A stretch of DNA of 64,000 nt from Paraburkholderia acidipaludis NBRC 101816 (GCF_000684975.1 NZ_BAXZ01000024.1:62001-126000), one strand, 5' to 3'. Positions 52,863 to 61,142 are shown, counted from the stretch's first letter. The notes: generated from the sequence alone by a model not told the origin. Numbers and translations: made by a program.

Positions 52863-53429
52863 GCTAGGATCGCCAGGCAGGCGCACTCGCAATCCGAAAG
52901 GCCCCACGCACGCGTTGTGTTCGTGACGGCGCATGACGACTACGCGGTCGAAGCGTTCGACCGCAACGCCGCCGACTATCTGCTCAAGCCCTTGACCGAC
53001 GCGCGTCTCTTGCGCTGCATTGCGCGCCTGCAGCGAGAGGAGCAGGCGAGCGGTGCGGCAAGCGCCTCCGCGCCCATGCTCATGCCGATGCCGCGCGACA
53101 CGGCGCCGGTGCGCTGGCTGACCGTGAGTGCCGGCGACACCACCCGGCTCGTCTCCATCGAGGACGTGCTGTACTTCCAGGCCGCTGACAAGTACACCGA
53201 AGTTGTCACGGCAACGGCGCGGCACGTGATCCGCACGCCGCTCAAGGAGCTTCTGCCACGGCTCGATGCGGAGTCGTTTGCCCAGGTTCACCGCAGCGTG
53301 ATCGTGGCGTACGCCGCCGTCGACCGCGTGGAGCGCGATCTCATGGGACGCCTGAAGATCCACCTGCGCGACGAGGCCGCGGTGCTGCCCGTGAGCCGTG
53401 CCTATGCCGGGCAGTTCAGGCAGATGTAA
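52863..53429 (+). pseudogene. LytTR response regulator lacking its phospho-acceptor half
   Basis: From about 52914 the frame gives the second half of a receiver domain (V-F-V-T-A-H-D-D-Y-A-V-E-A-F; D-Y-L-L-K-P-L) and then a full LytTR DNA-binding domain (about 110 residues: D-V-L-Y-F-Q-A-A-D-K-Y-T-E-V; H-R-S-V-I-V; V-S-R-A-Y). The first half with the acidic pair and phospho-Asp is absent, and no start codon or ribosome site fits. No LytS-type kinase is near. It is probably a 5'-deleted gene; an internal GTG could still give a free LytTR protein. Confidence 0.7.
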
Positions 53430-53467
53430 TACGAAGGTAAGCCCGCGAAGTTGCTCTGGAAAGCACC

Positions 53468-54127
53468 CTAGAACTCGACGTCGAGTTCGTCGATATCTTC
53501 GGTCTCCGACCGTGCCGCCGCGATCCACTCGGCGACGAAGGGCGGCTTGAGCACGCGCATGCAGTAGTCGGCGATGTCGCGGTCGAGCTTCACGTCGTAG
53601 GTCAGAAGACGCGTGACGACGGGCGCATACATGGCGTCGGCCGCGCAGATCTCGCCAAAGAGCCAGGGGCCGCCGTAAGCGGCAAAGCATTCGCGCCAGA
53701 TCGTCACGATGCGCTCGATGTCGTTCTGTGCCCGCGACCACACGCGAAAGTCGGGGAAGTGGCCGCGCAGGTTCATCGGCAAGGCCGAGCGCAATGCGCT
53801 AAAGCCCGAATGCATCTCGCCGCAGATCGAGCGGCAATGCGCGCGCGCCTTGCGCCTAGCCGGCAGCAAACCGGCGTCCGGACATGCTTCGTTCAGATAC
53901 TCGCAGATCGCGAGCGTGTCCCAGATCTTGATGCCGTCGTGCTGCAGGCAGGGCACCAGTATCGAAGGCGAGAGCAGCAGCAATTCCGCGCGCGCCGCGG
54001 GATCGTCCACGGGCACGGTCACCGTCTCGAACGGCAGCCCCGCCAGCTTCGCCAGCAGCCAGCCCCGCATCGACCACGACGAATAATTCCGGCTGCTGAT
54101 CGTCAAGGTCGTTTCCGTCTGACTCAT
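53468..54127 (-). CDS. Glutathione S-transferase
   Basis: A 219-residue GST. N-terminal thioredoxin-like domain starting T-L-T-I-S-S-R-N-Y-S-S-W-S-M-R-G-W-L, typical of a bacterial subgroup with Ser/Asn at the active site, and P-S-I-L-V-P-C-L-Q-H with I-W-D-T-L-A-I-C-E-Y. The C-terminal helical domain contains A-Y-G-G-P-W-L-F-G-E-I-C-A-A-D-A-M-Y. Conjugates glutathione to electrophiles. Convergent with the LytTR remnant. Confidence 0.93.
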   Translation of the reverse strand: MSQTETTLTISSRNYSSWSMRGWLLAKLAGLPFETVTVPVDDPAARAELLLLSPSILVPCLQHDGIKIWDTLAICEYLNEACPDAGLLPARRKARAHCRSICGEMHSGFSALRSALPMNLRGHFPDFRVWSRAQNDIERIVTIWRECFAAYGGPWLFGEICAADAMYAPVVTRLLTYDVKLDRDIADYCMRVLKPPFVAEWIAAARSETEDIDELDVEF

Positions 54128-54377
54128 GCGCGTCTCCGCGTGGCGATGTCTTCAAGAGGTGTCGTCGGGGTGCGCCGCGCACCGCGAACGGCAAGCCATG
54201 CACCAACTTGCGACGCGGCGCCGACCGCCCGGCCCTGCGAGTCTCGTTCGAGAGGCCGCGCCGCCGCCTTTGCAGGCGGTTCGGTGCAAGCGTCGTGCCA
54301 GTCGCCGGCGCTGCGCTGGCTCACGTATTGCTTGCCCGTGCCTGTCCCCGCTGCGGCCTTTGCCCGGTCTGCGTCCC
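54128..54377. other. Gap between the GST gene and the PHB depolymerase gene
   Basis: 250 bases. Open frames here are not supported by ribosome sites or motifs. It should hold the divergent promoters. Confidence 0.4.
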
Positions 54378-55730
54378 ATGAACCTGCTCGCCTACCCGCT
54401 CTATCAGGCTTTCGCCGATCTTGGCGCCCCGTGGCGCGCCGGCGCCTCGGCGGTGCGCGCCGCCCTCGCCGCGTGGCCCGAGGCCGCCGCAGGTCTCGGC
54501 CTCGATGCGCGGCACCTGGACGCGTGCTGCGAACTCGTCGAGATGATGGGCCTCACGCATACGCGGCCGCCTTTCGGCATCGGCACGGTCGATGTGAACG
54601 GCGAGCCCGTGGCCATTCATGAGGAGTACGTGAAACGCACGCCGTTCGGCTCGCTGCTGCACTTTCGCAAAGACAGCGCCGTGCCGCAGCCTCGCGTGCT
54701 GATCGTCGCGCCGATGTCGGGGCACTTCGCCACCCTCCTGCGCGGCACGGTGCGCACGATGCTCGCCGACCACGACGTCTATATCACCGACTGGCACAAT
54801 CCGCGCGACGTGCCGCTTGCGGCCGGCCGCTTCGGCTTCGACGAATATGTCGAGCACGTCATCGCGTTCATTCGCCGCATCGGGCCGGACGCTCATCTGG
54901 TTGCGATCTGCCAGCCCACGGTGGCGGCGCTCGCGGCTGTTTCGCTGATGGCCGCCGACAACGATCCATCGCAGCCCGCCAGCATGACGCTGATGGCCGG
55001 CCCCATCGACTGCCGCGTGAATCCCACGCGCGTGAACGATCTTGCGAACAGCAAGCCCATCGAGTGGTTCGAGCGCAATCTCATCAGCGTCGTGCCGGGC
55101 GGCTTCGCCGGCGCGCAGCGGCGCGTCTACCCGGGCTTCGTGCAGCTCACCGCGTTCATGTCGATGAATCTGGAGCGGCATGCGGCCTCGTTCGCCGATC
55201 TGCACCGCGAACGCGCGAAGGGCGACCCGGCCAGGGCCGACGCCATCCGTATGTTCTACGAAGAATATTTCGCCACCACCGACCTCACCGCCGAGTTCTA
55301 CCTCGAAACCGTGAGCTCGGTATTCCAGCAATACGCGCTGCCGCTCGGCAGGCTGAAGGTGGGCGAGCGCCTCGTCGAGCCGCATGCGATCCGCCACACG
55401 GCACTCCTCACGATCGAAGGCGAGAAGGACGACATCTGCGCCGTGGGGCAGACGGTGGCCGCCCAGGAACTCTGTTCGGCGCTGCGTCCGTACATGAAGA
55501 CACATCACGTACAGACCGGCGTGGGACATTACGGCGTGTTCAACGGCCGCAAATGGGAATCGCAGATCTATCCCATGGTGCGCGCGACGATCCACGACCA
55601 CGAGCCGCGGGTGCGCCGCTTCGCCTCGGCTTCGCAAGCCGGGGCGCACGGCGAGCAAAGCAGCCTGCGCGAACTCATCGACGCTGAAGCCAGGACCGCC
55701 GCCATCATCGCGAAGGCGGCGCAGACCTGA
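54378..55730 (+). CDS. phaZ: Intracellular polyhydroxybutyrate depolymerase (PhaZ)
   Basis: A 450-residue enzyme breaking native PHB granules inside the cell. The start M-N-L-L-A-Y-P-L-Y-Q is the family start. The lipase-like box has Cys as nucleophile, A-I-C-Q-P-T (Cys178), as in the Cupriavidus PhaZa1 group; L-M-A-G-P-I-D and T-I-E-G-E-K-D-D (catalytic Asp region) and G-V-G-H-Y-G-V-F (catalytic His) follow. A Q/A-rich tail of about 40 residues extends beyond the fold. No synthase or phasin genes are in the window. Confidence 0.93.
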   Translation: MNLLAYPLYQAFADLGAPWRAGASAVRAALAAWPEAAAGLGLDARHLDACCELVEMMGLTHTRPPFGIGTVDVNGEPVAIHEEYVKRTPFGSLLHFRKDSAVPQPRVLIVAPMSGHFATLLRGTVRTMLADHDVYITDWHNPRDVPLAAGRFGFDEYVEHVIAFIRRIGPDAHLVAICQPTVAALAAVSLMAADNDPSQPASMTLMAGPIDCRVNPTRVNDLANSKPIEWFERNLISVVPGGFAGAQRRVYPGFVQLTAFMSMNLERHAASFADLHRERAKGDPARADAIRMFYEEYFATTDLTAEFYLETVSSVFQQYALPLGRLKVGERLVEPHAIRHTALLTIEGEKDDICAVGQTVAAQELCSALRPYMKTHHVQTGVGHYGVFNGRKWESQIYPMVRATIHDHEPRVRRFASASQAGAHGEQSSLRELIDAEARTAAIIAKAAQT

Positions 55731-55768
55731 AGCGGCGCCCGGTGTGGCGGCTGGTGTAGTGCCCTATG

Positions 55769-56203
55769 TCAAACGTTCGCGGTGCGCCACGGCGTAGGCG
55801 CGGGGACCGCGCAGGGCGCTTCGACGTCGATCGACTCGAAGTTCGCGGGGCTCACGATTTCCAGGTACTCCATATCAGGCGAGTAATCGAAGAGGTAATG
55901 CGCGATGCCGGGCGCCTGATGCACGCAATCGCCGGCCTCGACGAGCGTTTCCTGCTCGCCGTACATGAAGCGCGCCCAGCCCTTGAGCATGATGACGATA
56001 TGGAAGTCGGCCTCGTGCCGGTGCCAGCCGGTGCCCTGCTCGGGCGGCTGATTCGCGCGCACGAGCTGCGCGACGACCTTGCCGTGCGTCGCCGCCGCGA
56101 TACCCAGATCGCGGTAGACGAAGAAGTCACGCAGGCCGCCGCTCTCGAATGCGGTGTCCTGCGGCTTGACGTGCGAAAAGCGAGTGGCGAATTCCGTGGC
56201 CAT
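55769..56203 (-). CDS. Cupin-domain protein
   Basis: A 144-residue single-domain cupin. Start at 56203 (M-A-T-E-F-A-T-R-F) with GGGAG upstream. Motif 1 G-T-G-W-H-R-H-E-A-D-F-H-I-V-I-M-L-K-G-W-A and motif 2 V-E-A-G-D-C-V-H-Q-A-P-G-I-A-H-Y provide the three His and a Glu/Asp for metal. The family is described as hypothetical; dioxygenase or isomerase activity is possible. Convergent with phaZ. Confidence 0.88.
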   Translation of the reverse strand: MATEFATRFSHVKPQDTAFESGGLRDFFVYRDLGIAAATHGKVVAQLVRANQPPEQGTGWHRHEADFHIVIMLKGWARFMYGEQETLVEAGDCVHQAPGIAHYLFDYSPDMEYLEIVSPANFESIDVEAPCAVPAPTPWRTANV

Positions 56204-56399
56204 GGCCGGGCTCCCATTCAGAATGGCGGCCTGAAAACAAGCATTTCCCGTTCCATCGCCTCGAATCGCTGCATAGCCGCGCACACACGAGCGCTTCGGC
56301 TTTGCGTGGCATAATCGGCGCACCCGAGCGCGCCACGCTGCACCGCGCCGCGCTTCGCCTGCACCTGAACCGCGCCTTCGTGGCGCACGCCCGCGCCGC

Positions 56400-56774
56400 A
56401 TGCTACGCATCCGCCTACAGAAACTCGGCAGCCTGCTCGGATTGCTTGCAATCCTGCTGAGCACGCTCGCGCCGACCGTTTCGCAGACGCTGGCCGCCCA
56501 TCATCGTCTGGGCAACGCGCTCGCCACTTACTGCACGGCCGAAGCCGGCGCGGGCGCTACGCAGGACAACGGGCAGCATGCGCCCGCGCAGCACTGGCAG
56601 GCTTGCCCGTATTGCGGCCTGCTCGCGCATGTGCCCGTGCTCCCCGGCGTGTCCGTGCCGTTTGCCGTCTCGCTCGCCGTCGCACGCGCGACGGTTGCGC
56701 CGTCGAAGCCCGAAGTCCGGGCTGTGGCCACCCATACCACCGCGCAACCGCGCGCGCCGCCCGCCTTTTCCTGA
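56400..56774 (+). CDS. DUF2946 membrane-associated protein, copper context
   Basis: A 124-residue protein with an N-terminal hydrophobic segment (signal or anchor) and the DUF2946 signature C-P-Y-C-G-L-L-A-H-V-P-V-L-P in the middle, plus further His and Cys (H-A-P-A-Q-H-W-Q-A). DUF2946 genes usually lie beside copper-resistance or TonB-dependent copper uptake genes. Here it heads a unit with an outer-membrane protein and CopC, so copper binding in the periplasm is likely but not proven. Confidence 0.82.
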   Translation: MLRIRLQKLGSLLGLLAILLSTLAPTVSQTLAAHHRLGNALATYCTAEAGAGATQDNGQHAPAQHWQACPYCGLLAHVPVLPGVSVPFAVSLAVARATVAPSKPEVRAVATHTTAQPRAPPAFS

Positions 56775-56887
56775 TCCGGTCCACCCGGTAACGAATCGAA
56801 TAACCGAACGCCGCGCCGCACCCGCAGCCGCGGCTGGCCGTCATGCGCGCGCGCATGACTTCGGAAATACACATCAGGAAAAATCAC

Positions 56888-57811
56888 ATGCATACGCACT
56901 TCAGGCGGCATATCGCGCCTGCGCGTGCCGCCCTGCTCGCCTCGGCCGCAGTCCTGTGCGCGGCCGGCCCGACGGCCGCGCACGCGCACGCCGTGGTCGG
57001 CGACCGCGTCTTTCCGGCCACGCTCACCGTGGACGACCCCGGCGTGGGCGACGAATTCGACACGCAGTTCGGCCATATCAAGTCGCCCGACGACGACGGC
57101 GACAACATGAACGCCAACACCGTCTCCTACGAGTGGGACAAGCTCATCACGAAGAATCTCGACCTGATCGTGCAGAGCGACTATGTGAGCCAGAACGCGC
57201 CAGGCGGCAATTCGGCCAAGGGCTGGGACGACGTGACGGTGGGCGCGAAATACCTCGTCTATGCGAACGCCCGGCACGAGTTCATGGCGTCGGTCGGGCT
57301 GCTCGCCACCATTGGCGGCACGGGCGCGAAGTCGGTCGCCGACCCGTATTCCACCTTCTCGCCTACGGTCTACTTCGGCAAAGGCTTTGGCGACCTGCCC
57401 GCCTCGCTAGGCTACCTGAGACCGTTCGCCGTGACGGCCCAGATCGGGCCCAACCTGACGACCGCGACCTCGGCGGAAGGGCCGAATTCGTTCGGCTGGG
57501 CGTTCACCCTGCAATACAGCATTCCTTACCTGCAGCAGGAGGTGAAGGATCTTGGGTTGCCGCAGCCGTTCAGCAACCTGTACCTTGTTGTCGAAGCGCC
57601 GATGGCCACCTGCACGGCGGGGGCATGTTCGGGGCAGACGACCGGGACCATCAACCCGGGCTTCCTGTGGCTCAACCGCTACGGGCAGCTCGGCGTCGAA
57701 GCGGAGATTCCGGTCAACCGCCTGACCGGCAATCACGTCGGCGTGCTGCTCGACGCCCACCTGTATTTCGACGACAGCTTCCCGAATTCGCTGGGCAAAC
57801 CCCTCTTCTGA
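56888..57811 (+). CDS. Outer-membrane beta-barrel-like protein in the copper cluster
   Basis: A 307-residue secreted protein. Signal peptide about 1-34 (ending A-A-H-A-H-A). The mature sequence alternates as in a beta barrel (S-Y-E-W-D-K-L-I-T-K-N-L-D; V-G-A-K-Y-L-V-Y; F-S-P-T-V-Y-F-G-K-G; L-Q-Y-S-I-P-Y-L) and ends in Phe, the usual outer-membrane sorting signal. Two Cys (A-T-C-T-A-G-A-C) are present in a loop. Start at 56888; AGGAAA is the ribosome site. It sits between DUF2946 and copC; the exact family is not recognised. Confidence 0.75.
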   Translation: MHTHFRRHIAPARAALLASAAVLCAAGPTAAHAHAVVGDRVFPATLTVDDPGVGDEFDTQFGHIKSPDDDGDNMNANTVSYEWDKLITKNLDLIVQSDYVSQNAPGGNSAKGWDDVTVGAKYLVYANARHEFMASVGLLATIGGTGAKSVADPYSTFSPTVYFGKGFGDLPASLGYLRPFAVTAQIGPNLTTATSAEGPNSFGWAFTLQYSIPYLQQEVKDLGLPQPFSNLYLVVEAPMATCTAGACSGQTTGTINPGFLWLNRYGQLGVEAEIPVNRLTGNHVGVLLDAHLYFDDSFPNSLGKPLF

Positions 57812-57827
57812 TCGAAGGAGACTATCT

Positions 57828-58192
57828 GTGAACTGCACACCGCCGCGCGCGCCACCGTTGCCGCGCTTTTCGTCGCCGCCTGCCAGCTTGCGTACGCGCA
57901 TGCCTATCCGAAGCACCAGGAGCCTTCCGCGGGCGCCACCGTGCCGACCACGCAAAAGGACGTGGCCATTGAATTCGACGACGCGCTCGAGCCCGCGTTC
58001 AGCTCGATCGCCGTTACCGATGCTCAGGGCAAGTCCGTCACGAGTGGCAAATCCGCAGTCGACGCTTCGGACAACAAACACATGTCGGTGGGCCTCGATG
58101 CGCTGACGCCGGGCGTCTATACGGTCGCGTGGGTGGCCGTCGCCGCGGACGGGCATCGCACGCAGGGCCATTACTCGTTCACGGTGAAATAA
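57828..58192 (+). pseudogene. copC: copC copper-binding protein with a one-base frameshift at codon 2
   Basis: A GTG at 57828 has a perfect AAGGAG at 7 bases, but reads into a nonsense frame (N-C-T-P-P). The CopC frame gives T-V-A-A-L-F-V-A-A-C-Q-L-A-Y-A as signal, mature start H-A-Y-P-K-H-Q, and the copper motif D-G-H-R-T-Q-G-H-Y-S-F. Inserting one A after GTGAA restores M-K-L-H-T-A-A-R and a normal protein of about 121 residues; the span of 365 bases is one short of a multiple of 3. Either copC is inactive here or one A of a short run is missing in the assembly. It follows the outer-membrane gene by 16 bases. Confidence 0.8.
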
Positions 58193-58237
58193 GGCCGGTA
58201 ATCCGGCCAGCGGCGGCCGCGCGCCGCCGCCTCGCTT

Positions 58238-58498
58238 TCAGATGCGCTCCGCGTAGACCGATCGCTCGATCGGCAGGCAGACGAGCGTACGGCCCGTTGG
58301 CGCGATGTAGCGCCGCGCAAGCTCGGCCGGCTCCGGGGCATCGATCGCGCGCCAGCCGTAAGACGCGAGCAACGAGGCCAGTTCTACCGGATCGACACCG
58401 TACCGCCAGATGCCGTGCTTCGCCACGAAACGACGAAAGAACACGTCCTGGCCTTCCAGCGGCACCCTCTCCAGAAAATCCCGGCGCACGTAGGCAGC
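58238..58498 (-). pseudogene. C-terminal third of a class I SAM methyltransferase (PPM1/LCMT type)
   Basis: Reads A-Y-V-R-R-D-F-L-E-R, W-R-Y-G-V-D-P-V-E-L-A-S-L-L-A-S-Y-G-W-R and R-Y-I-A-P-T-G-R-T-L-V-C-L-P-I-E-R-S-V-Y-A-E, which is the end of bacterial leucine-carboxyl-methyltransferase-like enzymes. The SAM-binding N-terminal two thirds are absent in any frame nearby. A frame continues to a start-like codon at 58615 but loses similarity near 58498. Remnant next to the accessory module at 58656. Confidence 0.75.
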
Positions 58499-58655
58499 GC
58501 CAGGCGACTGCCGGGCGCCGCCTTCGCGAGGAACTCGCAAGAGCGAGACGGCGAGGGGGTCGGAACGATCCGCTCGCGTGGCGCGAATGCTGCTCCAGCG
58601 CCATCGGTCCCACACCGGTCTGGGCGGCTTCGCGGGTCACGGCCGGCCTAATTGC

Positions 58656-58904
58656 TCAGGTATCCAGATGATTCGGCGCACTCCGGCGCCCCTGCACGCT
58701 GACTACCGAGTCGAACAACGCCTCGGCGCGCGCGAGCTCGTCCAGCGCGTGGTCGAGGCGCGACTGTGCGGCTCCACGAGCCATCGATGAGACGTCGAAT
58801 TCGGCCTCGCCGCGAACGGCGCGAAAGGCCGTCTCCACATTGCGGGTCGCTTCAACGAAGCGTTGCGCGGCCTCGGCTTCTCGTGAACGGGTGATGATCG
58901 CCAT
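58656..58904 (-). CDS. Small helical protein of unknown function
   Basis: 82 residues, mostly helical and charged (V-E-A-T-R-N-V-E-T-A-F-R-A-V-R-G-E; A-L-D-E-L-A-R-A-E-A-L-F). Its start overlaps the 3' end of the gene at 58852 by 53 bases on the same strand, which suggests co-translation. No signal peptide or known motif. Confidence 0.6.
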   Translation of the reverse strand: MAIITRSREAEAAQRFVEATRNVETAFRAVRGEAEFDVSSMARGAAQSRLDHALDELARAEALFDSVVSVQGRRSAPNHLDT

Positions 58905-59751
58905 GGAAGAGTTCCATCGTCAGTTGCGTCCAGTCGGTTACGCGCGCAACGCTGCGTGCCCGTGAACGTGCGCCCCCGTGCCGGGCTGCGACGAGCGGCT
59001 CGAGCGGAGACATATCGAAGAGATCGCGCGTGAAGCCGCGCGCTTGCTGCGTGGCCGGCTGGCTGCGCATGCGCTTCGTGAGGTCGGCATAGGCCTCGAA
59101 ATCGCCGTTGCGCACGGCCTCGTGAATCGACGCGAGATCGCGCGCCTTGACGAGCGTGGGCTGCGTGAGGCGCACGAAGTACGGTGCCTCGAGCTCGACA
59201 CCCAGCGCAACAGGATACGGTTTGCCCGCCGCCGCAGGCTCTCCCGCGCGCTCCATGCGATCGACCACGACGGTGGCTTGCGACACGCACGGCGCCTTGC
59301 CGGTGCTCACGCTGCGCAACCGTTCAGGACAGACGCCGAGGCTGCTGCCGATGCTCAGTTCGGTGGGCGAGGCGCACACCAGTGCGTAATGGTGATCGCG
59401 CGCACGCCCCGAAGGCCACGTCGTGCGGCTTGCCACGAACACATGCATGGGTAGTTGCCGCACCTGCCCGCCCGCATCGACCCAGGCATTCCATACCAGC
59501 GCGTCTTCGCGCTTGCGCGGCACGTGGCGCGGCCGGCCTGCCGAAGGTGAAAAGAGCGCGAGCAGCGAGCCCGTGCGCAGCGCCGCGACCTGCGCGCTGT
59601 TGCCGAGCGACTGGCTGATGCCCCACAGGAACCGCCCGCCGCCCAGCCTGCGCTCCCACTCCTTGCGCAGCATGAGCGTAGCGAGATCTTCCCCGGTCTC
59701 CGATCCGGATCGGGACCAGCAAAAGGTGGGCGGTAGGTGTTTCAGTGCCAT
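58852..59751 (-). CDS. Protein of unknown function in the accessory module
   Basis: A 299-residue cytoplasmic protein. The start at 59751 (M-A-L-K-H-L-P-P-T-F-C-W-S) is favoured, but no strong ribosome site is seen. Distinct stretches: E-T-G-E-D-L-A-T-L-M-L-R-K-E-W-E-R-R-L-G-type charged block, F-L-W-G-I-S-Q-S-L-G-N-S-A, H-Y-A-L-V-C-A-S, Y-P-V-A-L-G-V-E-L-E-A-P-Y-F-V-R-L-T-Q-P. The tail is His/Arg-rich. It diverges from a small HTH gene by 70 bases, the layout of a regulated or self-controlling module. I do not recognise the family. Confidence 0.75.
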   Translation of the reverse strand: MALKHLPPTFCWSRSGSETGEDLATLMLRKEWERRLGGGRFLWGISQSLGNSAQVAALRTGSLLALFSPSAGRPRHVPRKREDALVWNAWVDAGGQVRQLPMHVFVASRTTWPSGRARDHHYALVCASPTELSIGSSLGVCPERLRSVSTGKAPCVSQATVVVDRMERAGEPAAAGKPYPVALGVELEAPYFVRLTQPTLVKARDLASIHEAVRNGDFEAYADLTKRMRSQPATQQARGFTRDLFDMSPLEPLVAARHGGARSRARSVARVTDWTQLTMELFHGDHHPFTRSRGRATLR

Positions 59752-59821
59752 CGACTTCCTCGGAATACATCGGCCCGGCCAGTTCGCCGAGCAATTCAAT
59801 AACCGTTACTGTATAGGTATA
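59752..59821. promoter_or_regulatory. Divergent promoter region of the accessory module
   Basis: 70 bases with TAAC-C-GTTA (59800-59808) and TATA-GG-TATA (59812-59821) small palindromes. A perfect TATAAT lies at 59818-59823 and overlaps the HTH start codon, so the promoter may drive the gene from a start at the next ATG (59831), or the words may serve the HTH protein as operator. Confidence 0.4.
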
Positions 59822-60172
59822 ATGCATGACATGGAAGCCCCAGACAAACATTTTCCCGTGCAGGAGCTATTGAAACGGCTGTCGGCGGATACTCGCTCTG
59901 CCAGCGAAATAGCGCGGCTTTCGGGGGTTAGCCAGCCTACCGTTTCGCGGCTTCGGTCGTCGAACGGGCGCCGGCTGCGCCGGAGCGCGTCATTCAATAA
60001 GCTATGCAGTTTCTACGGCGTCAAACCGCCGCCCGCCGGGCGGCACGACGCTGCCTATAACGACTTGCTGCGCAACGCCATCGTCGAAGCGTGGGACGGA
60101 TCCGAAGAGCACGGTCGCGCGCTGCTCGTCGTGATCAACGGATTGAAGGAGATGAGCGGACGGACGCGGTAG
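59822..60172 (+). CDS. Small helix-turn-helix DNA-binding protein
   Basis: A 116-residue protein with a central HTH (about 20-50: A-S-E-I-A-R-L-S-G-V-S-Q-P-T-V-S-R-L-R), lambda-repressor-like, followed by a C-terminal helical part (Y-N-D-L-L-R-N-A-I-V-E-A-W-D-G-S-E-E-H-G). Start at 59822; M-E-A-P at 59831 is possible. Divergent from the unknown protein at 59751, which it probably controls. Confidence 0.82.
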   Translation: MHDMEAPDKHFPVQELLKRLSADTRSASEIARLSGVSQPTVSRLRSSNGRRLRRSASFNKLCSFYGVKPPPAGRHDAAYNDLLRNAIVEAWDGSEEHGRALLVVINGLKEMSGRTR

Positions 60173-60470
60173 ATGACCCGCGGTAGGTGACCGATAGACA
60201 GCCGCAGCAGGTAGCAGCACCCGGCGGCCCGGAAGGAAAAGCAGGGATAACGACCGCACAGGTCGCCAGGTGGACGAGGGCGAAGCCTCGAAAGGTCACC
60301 GGTTATGGGAAATCGGCCCCGGAAAGGGGCCGATTCATCAGAGAAATTCCGTCGGAAACGCGTTGCGCGGCCCTCGGAAAGCCGCGCCGTGCGCCGCGTT
60401 CCGGCCCGCAAGGTCGCCAGATCCCAAATCCGGTTACCTTGCGCCTCTCGCGCCTCGCTTCGGTGCTACC
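60173..60470. other. Gap with a perfect hairpin after the HTH gene
   Basis: 298 bases with no supported gene. It contains the hairpin at 60311-60335. Convergent ends of the HTH gene and the peroxiredoxin gene meet here. Confidence 0.4.
60311..60335. terminator. Perfect 10-bp hairpin AATCGGCCCC-N5-GGGGCCGATT
   Basis: Arms 60311-60320 and 60326-60335 with loop GGAAA. It lies between two convergent genes, as a bidirectional terminator would, but there is no T run on either side. Confidence 0.55.
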
Positions 60471-61142
60471 TCAGGCCGTCGCGCGGGCGCGCTGCAGCAC
60501 GGGCAGCAGATCGGACGGCTCGGGGCGGTGCGTGTAGTCCGGGTTGACCTCCGAATAGAGAATCACGCCGTCCTGGCCGATCACGTAGCGCGCCGGCATC
60601 GGCAAAGTCCAGCTCGGGTCGCCGTTCACGGTCGGCAGATCGTTGCCGAGCTTCTGGTAGAGCGCCACCAGATAGTCCGGCAGTGCGAAACGCAGCCCGA
60701 ACGCCAGAGCGACTTCGTTGTGAGCGTCCGAGAGAATCGGAAAGCCCAGCTCGTTCTGCCGCACCGATTTGCGGCTGTTCACCGGATTCTGTGGCGAGAT
60801 GGCGACAAGGCTCGCGCCCAGCGCTTCGATCTGCGGCAGCGTCTCCTGCAGCGCCTGTAGTTCCATATTGCAGTAGGGACACCACACACCGCGATAAAAC
60901 GTGATGACGAGCGGCCCCTTCGCGAGCAGATCGGCCGACGAGACCTCCTCGCCGTTCGGGTCGCGCAGCGTGAAGGCCGGAGCGTGGTCGCCCGCCTTCA
61001 GCGCTCGCGAGGCCTGGCCGGAAGCAATGAGTTCGTCGGTGGCGCGCTCCATGATCGGGTGAATTTCGGGTGGGGCGTTGTACGGTGGTTTGCCCGCGCG
61101 GAAGTCGGCCTTGAAAGCGTCGAGTCTGGCTTGCAGCGACAT
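60471..61142 (-). CDS. Peroxiredoxin-like AhpC/TSA-family protein
   Basis: A 223-residue thiol peroxidase-like protein. Start at 61142 (M-S-L-Q-A-R-L-D-A-F) with AAAGGAG at 8 bases. A helical N-terminal part (about 1-60) precedes the thioredoxin fold with P-L-V-I-T-F-Y-R-G-V-W-C-P-Y-C-N-M-E-L (CxxC, about 97-100), and S-P-Q-N-P-V-N-S-R-K-S-V. Could reduce peroxides or organic hydroperoxides. Divergent from a LysR gene that probably controls it, as in oxidative-stress units. Confidence 0.92.
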   Translation of the reverse strand: MSLQARLDAFKADFRAGKPPYNAPPEIHPIMERATDELIASGQASRALKAGDHAPAFTLRDPNGEEVSSADLLAKGPLVITFYRGVWCPYCNMELQALQETLPQIEALGASLVAISPQNPVNSRKSVRQNELGFPILSDAHNEVALAFGLRFALPDYLVALYQKLGNDLPTVNGDPSWTLPMPARYVIGQDGVILYSEVNPDYTHRPEPSDLLPVLQRARATA

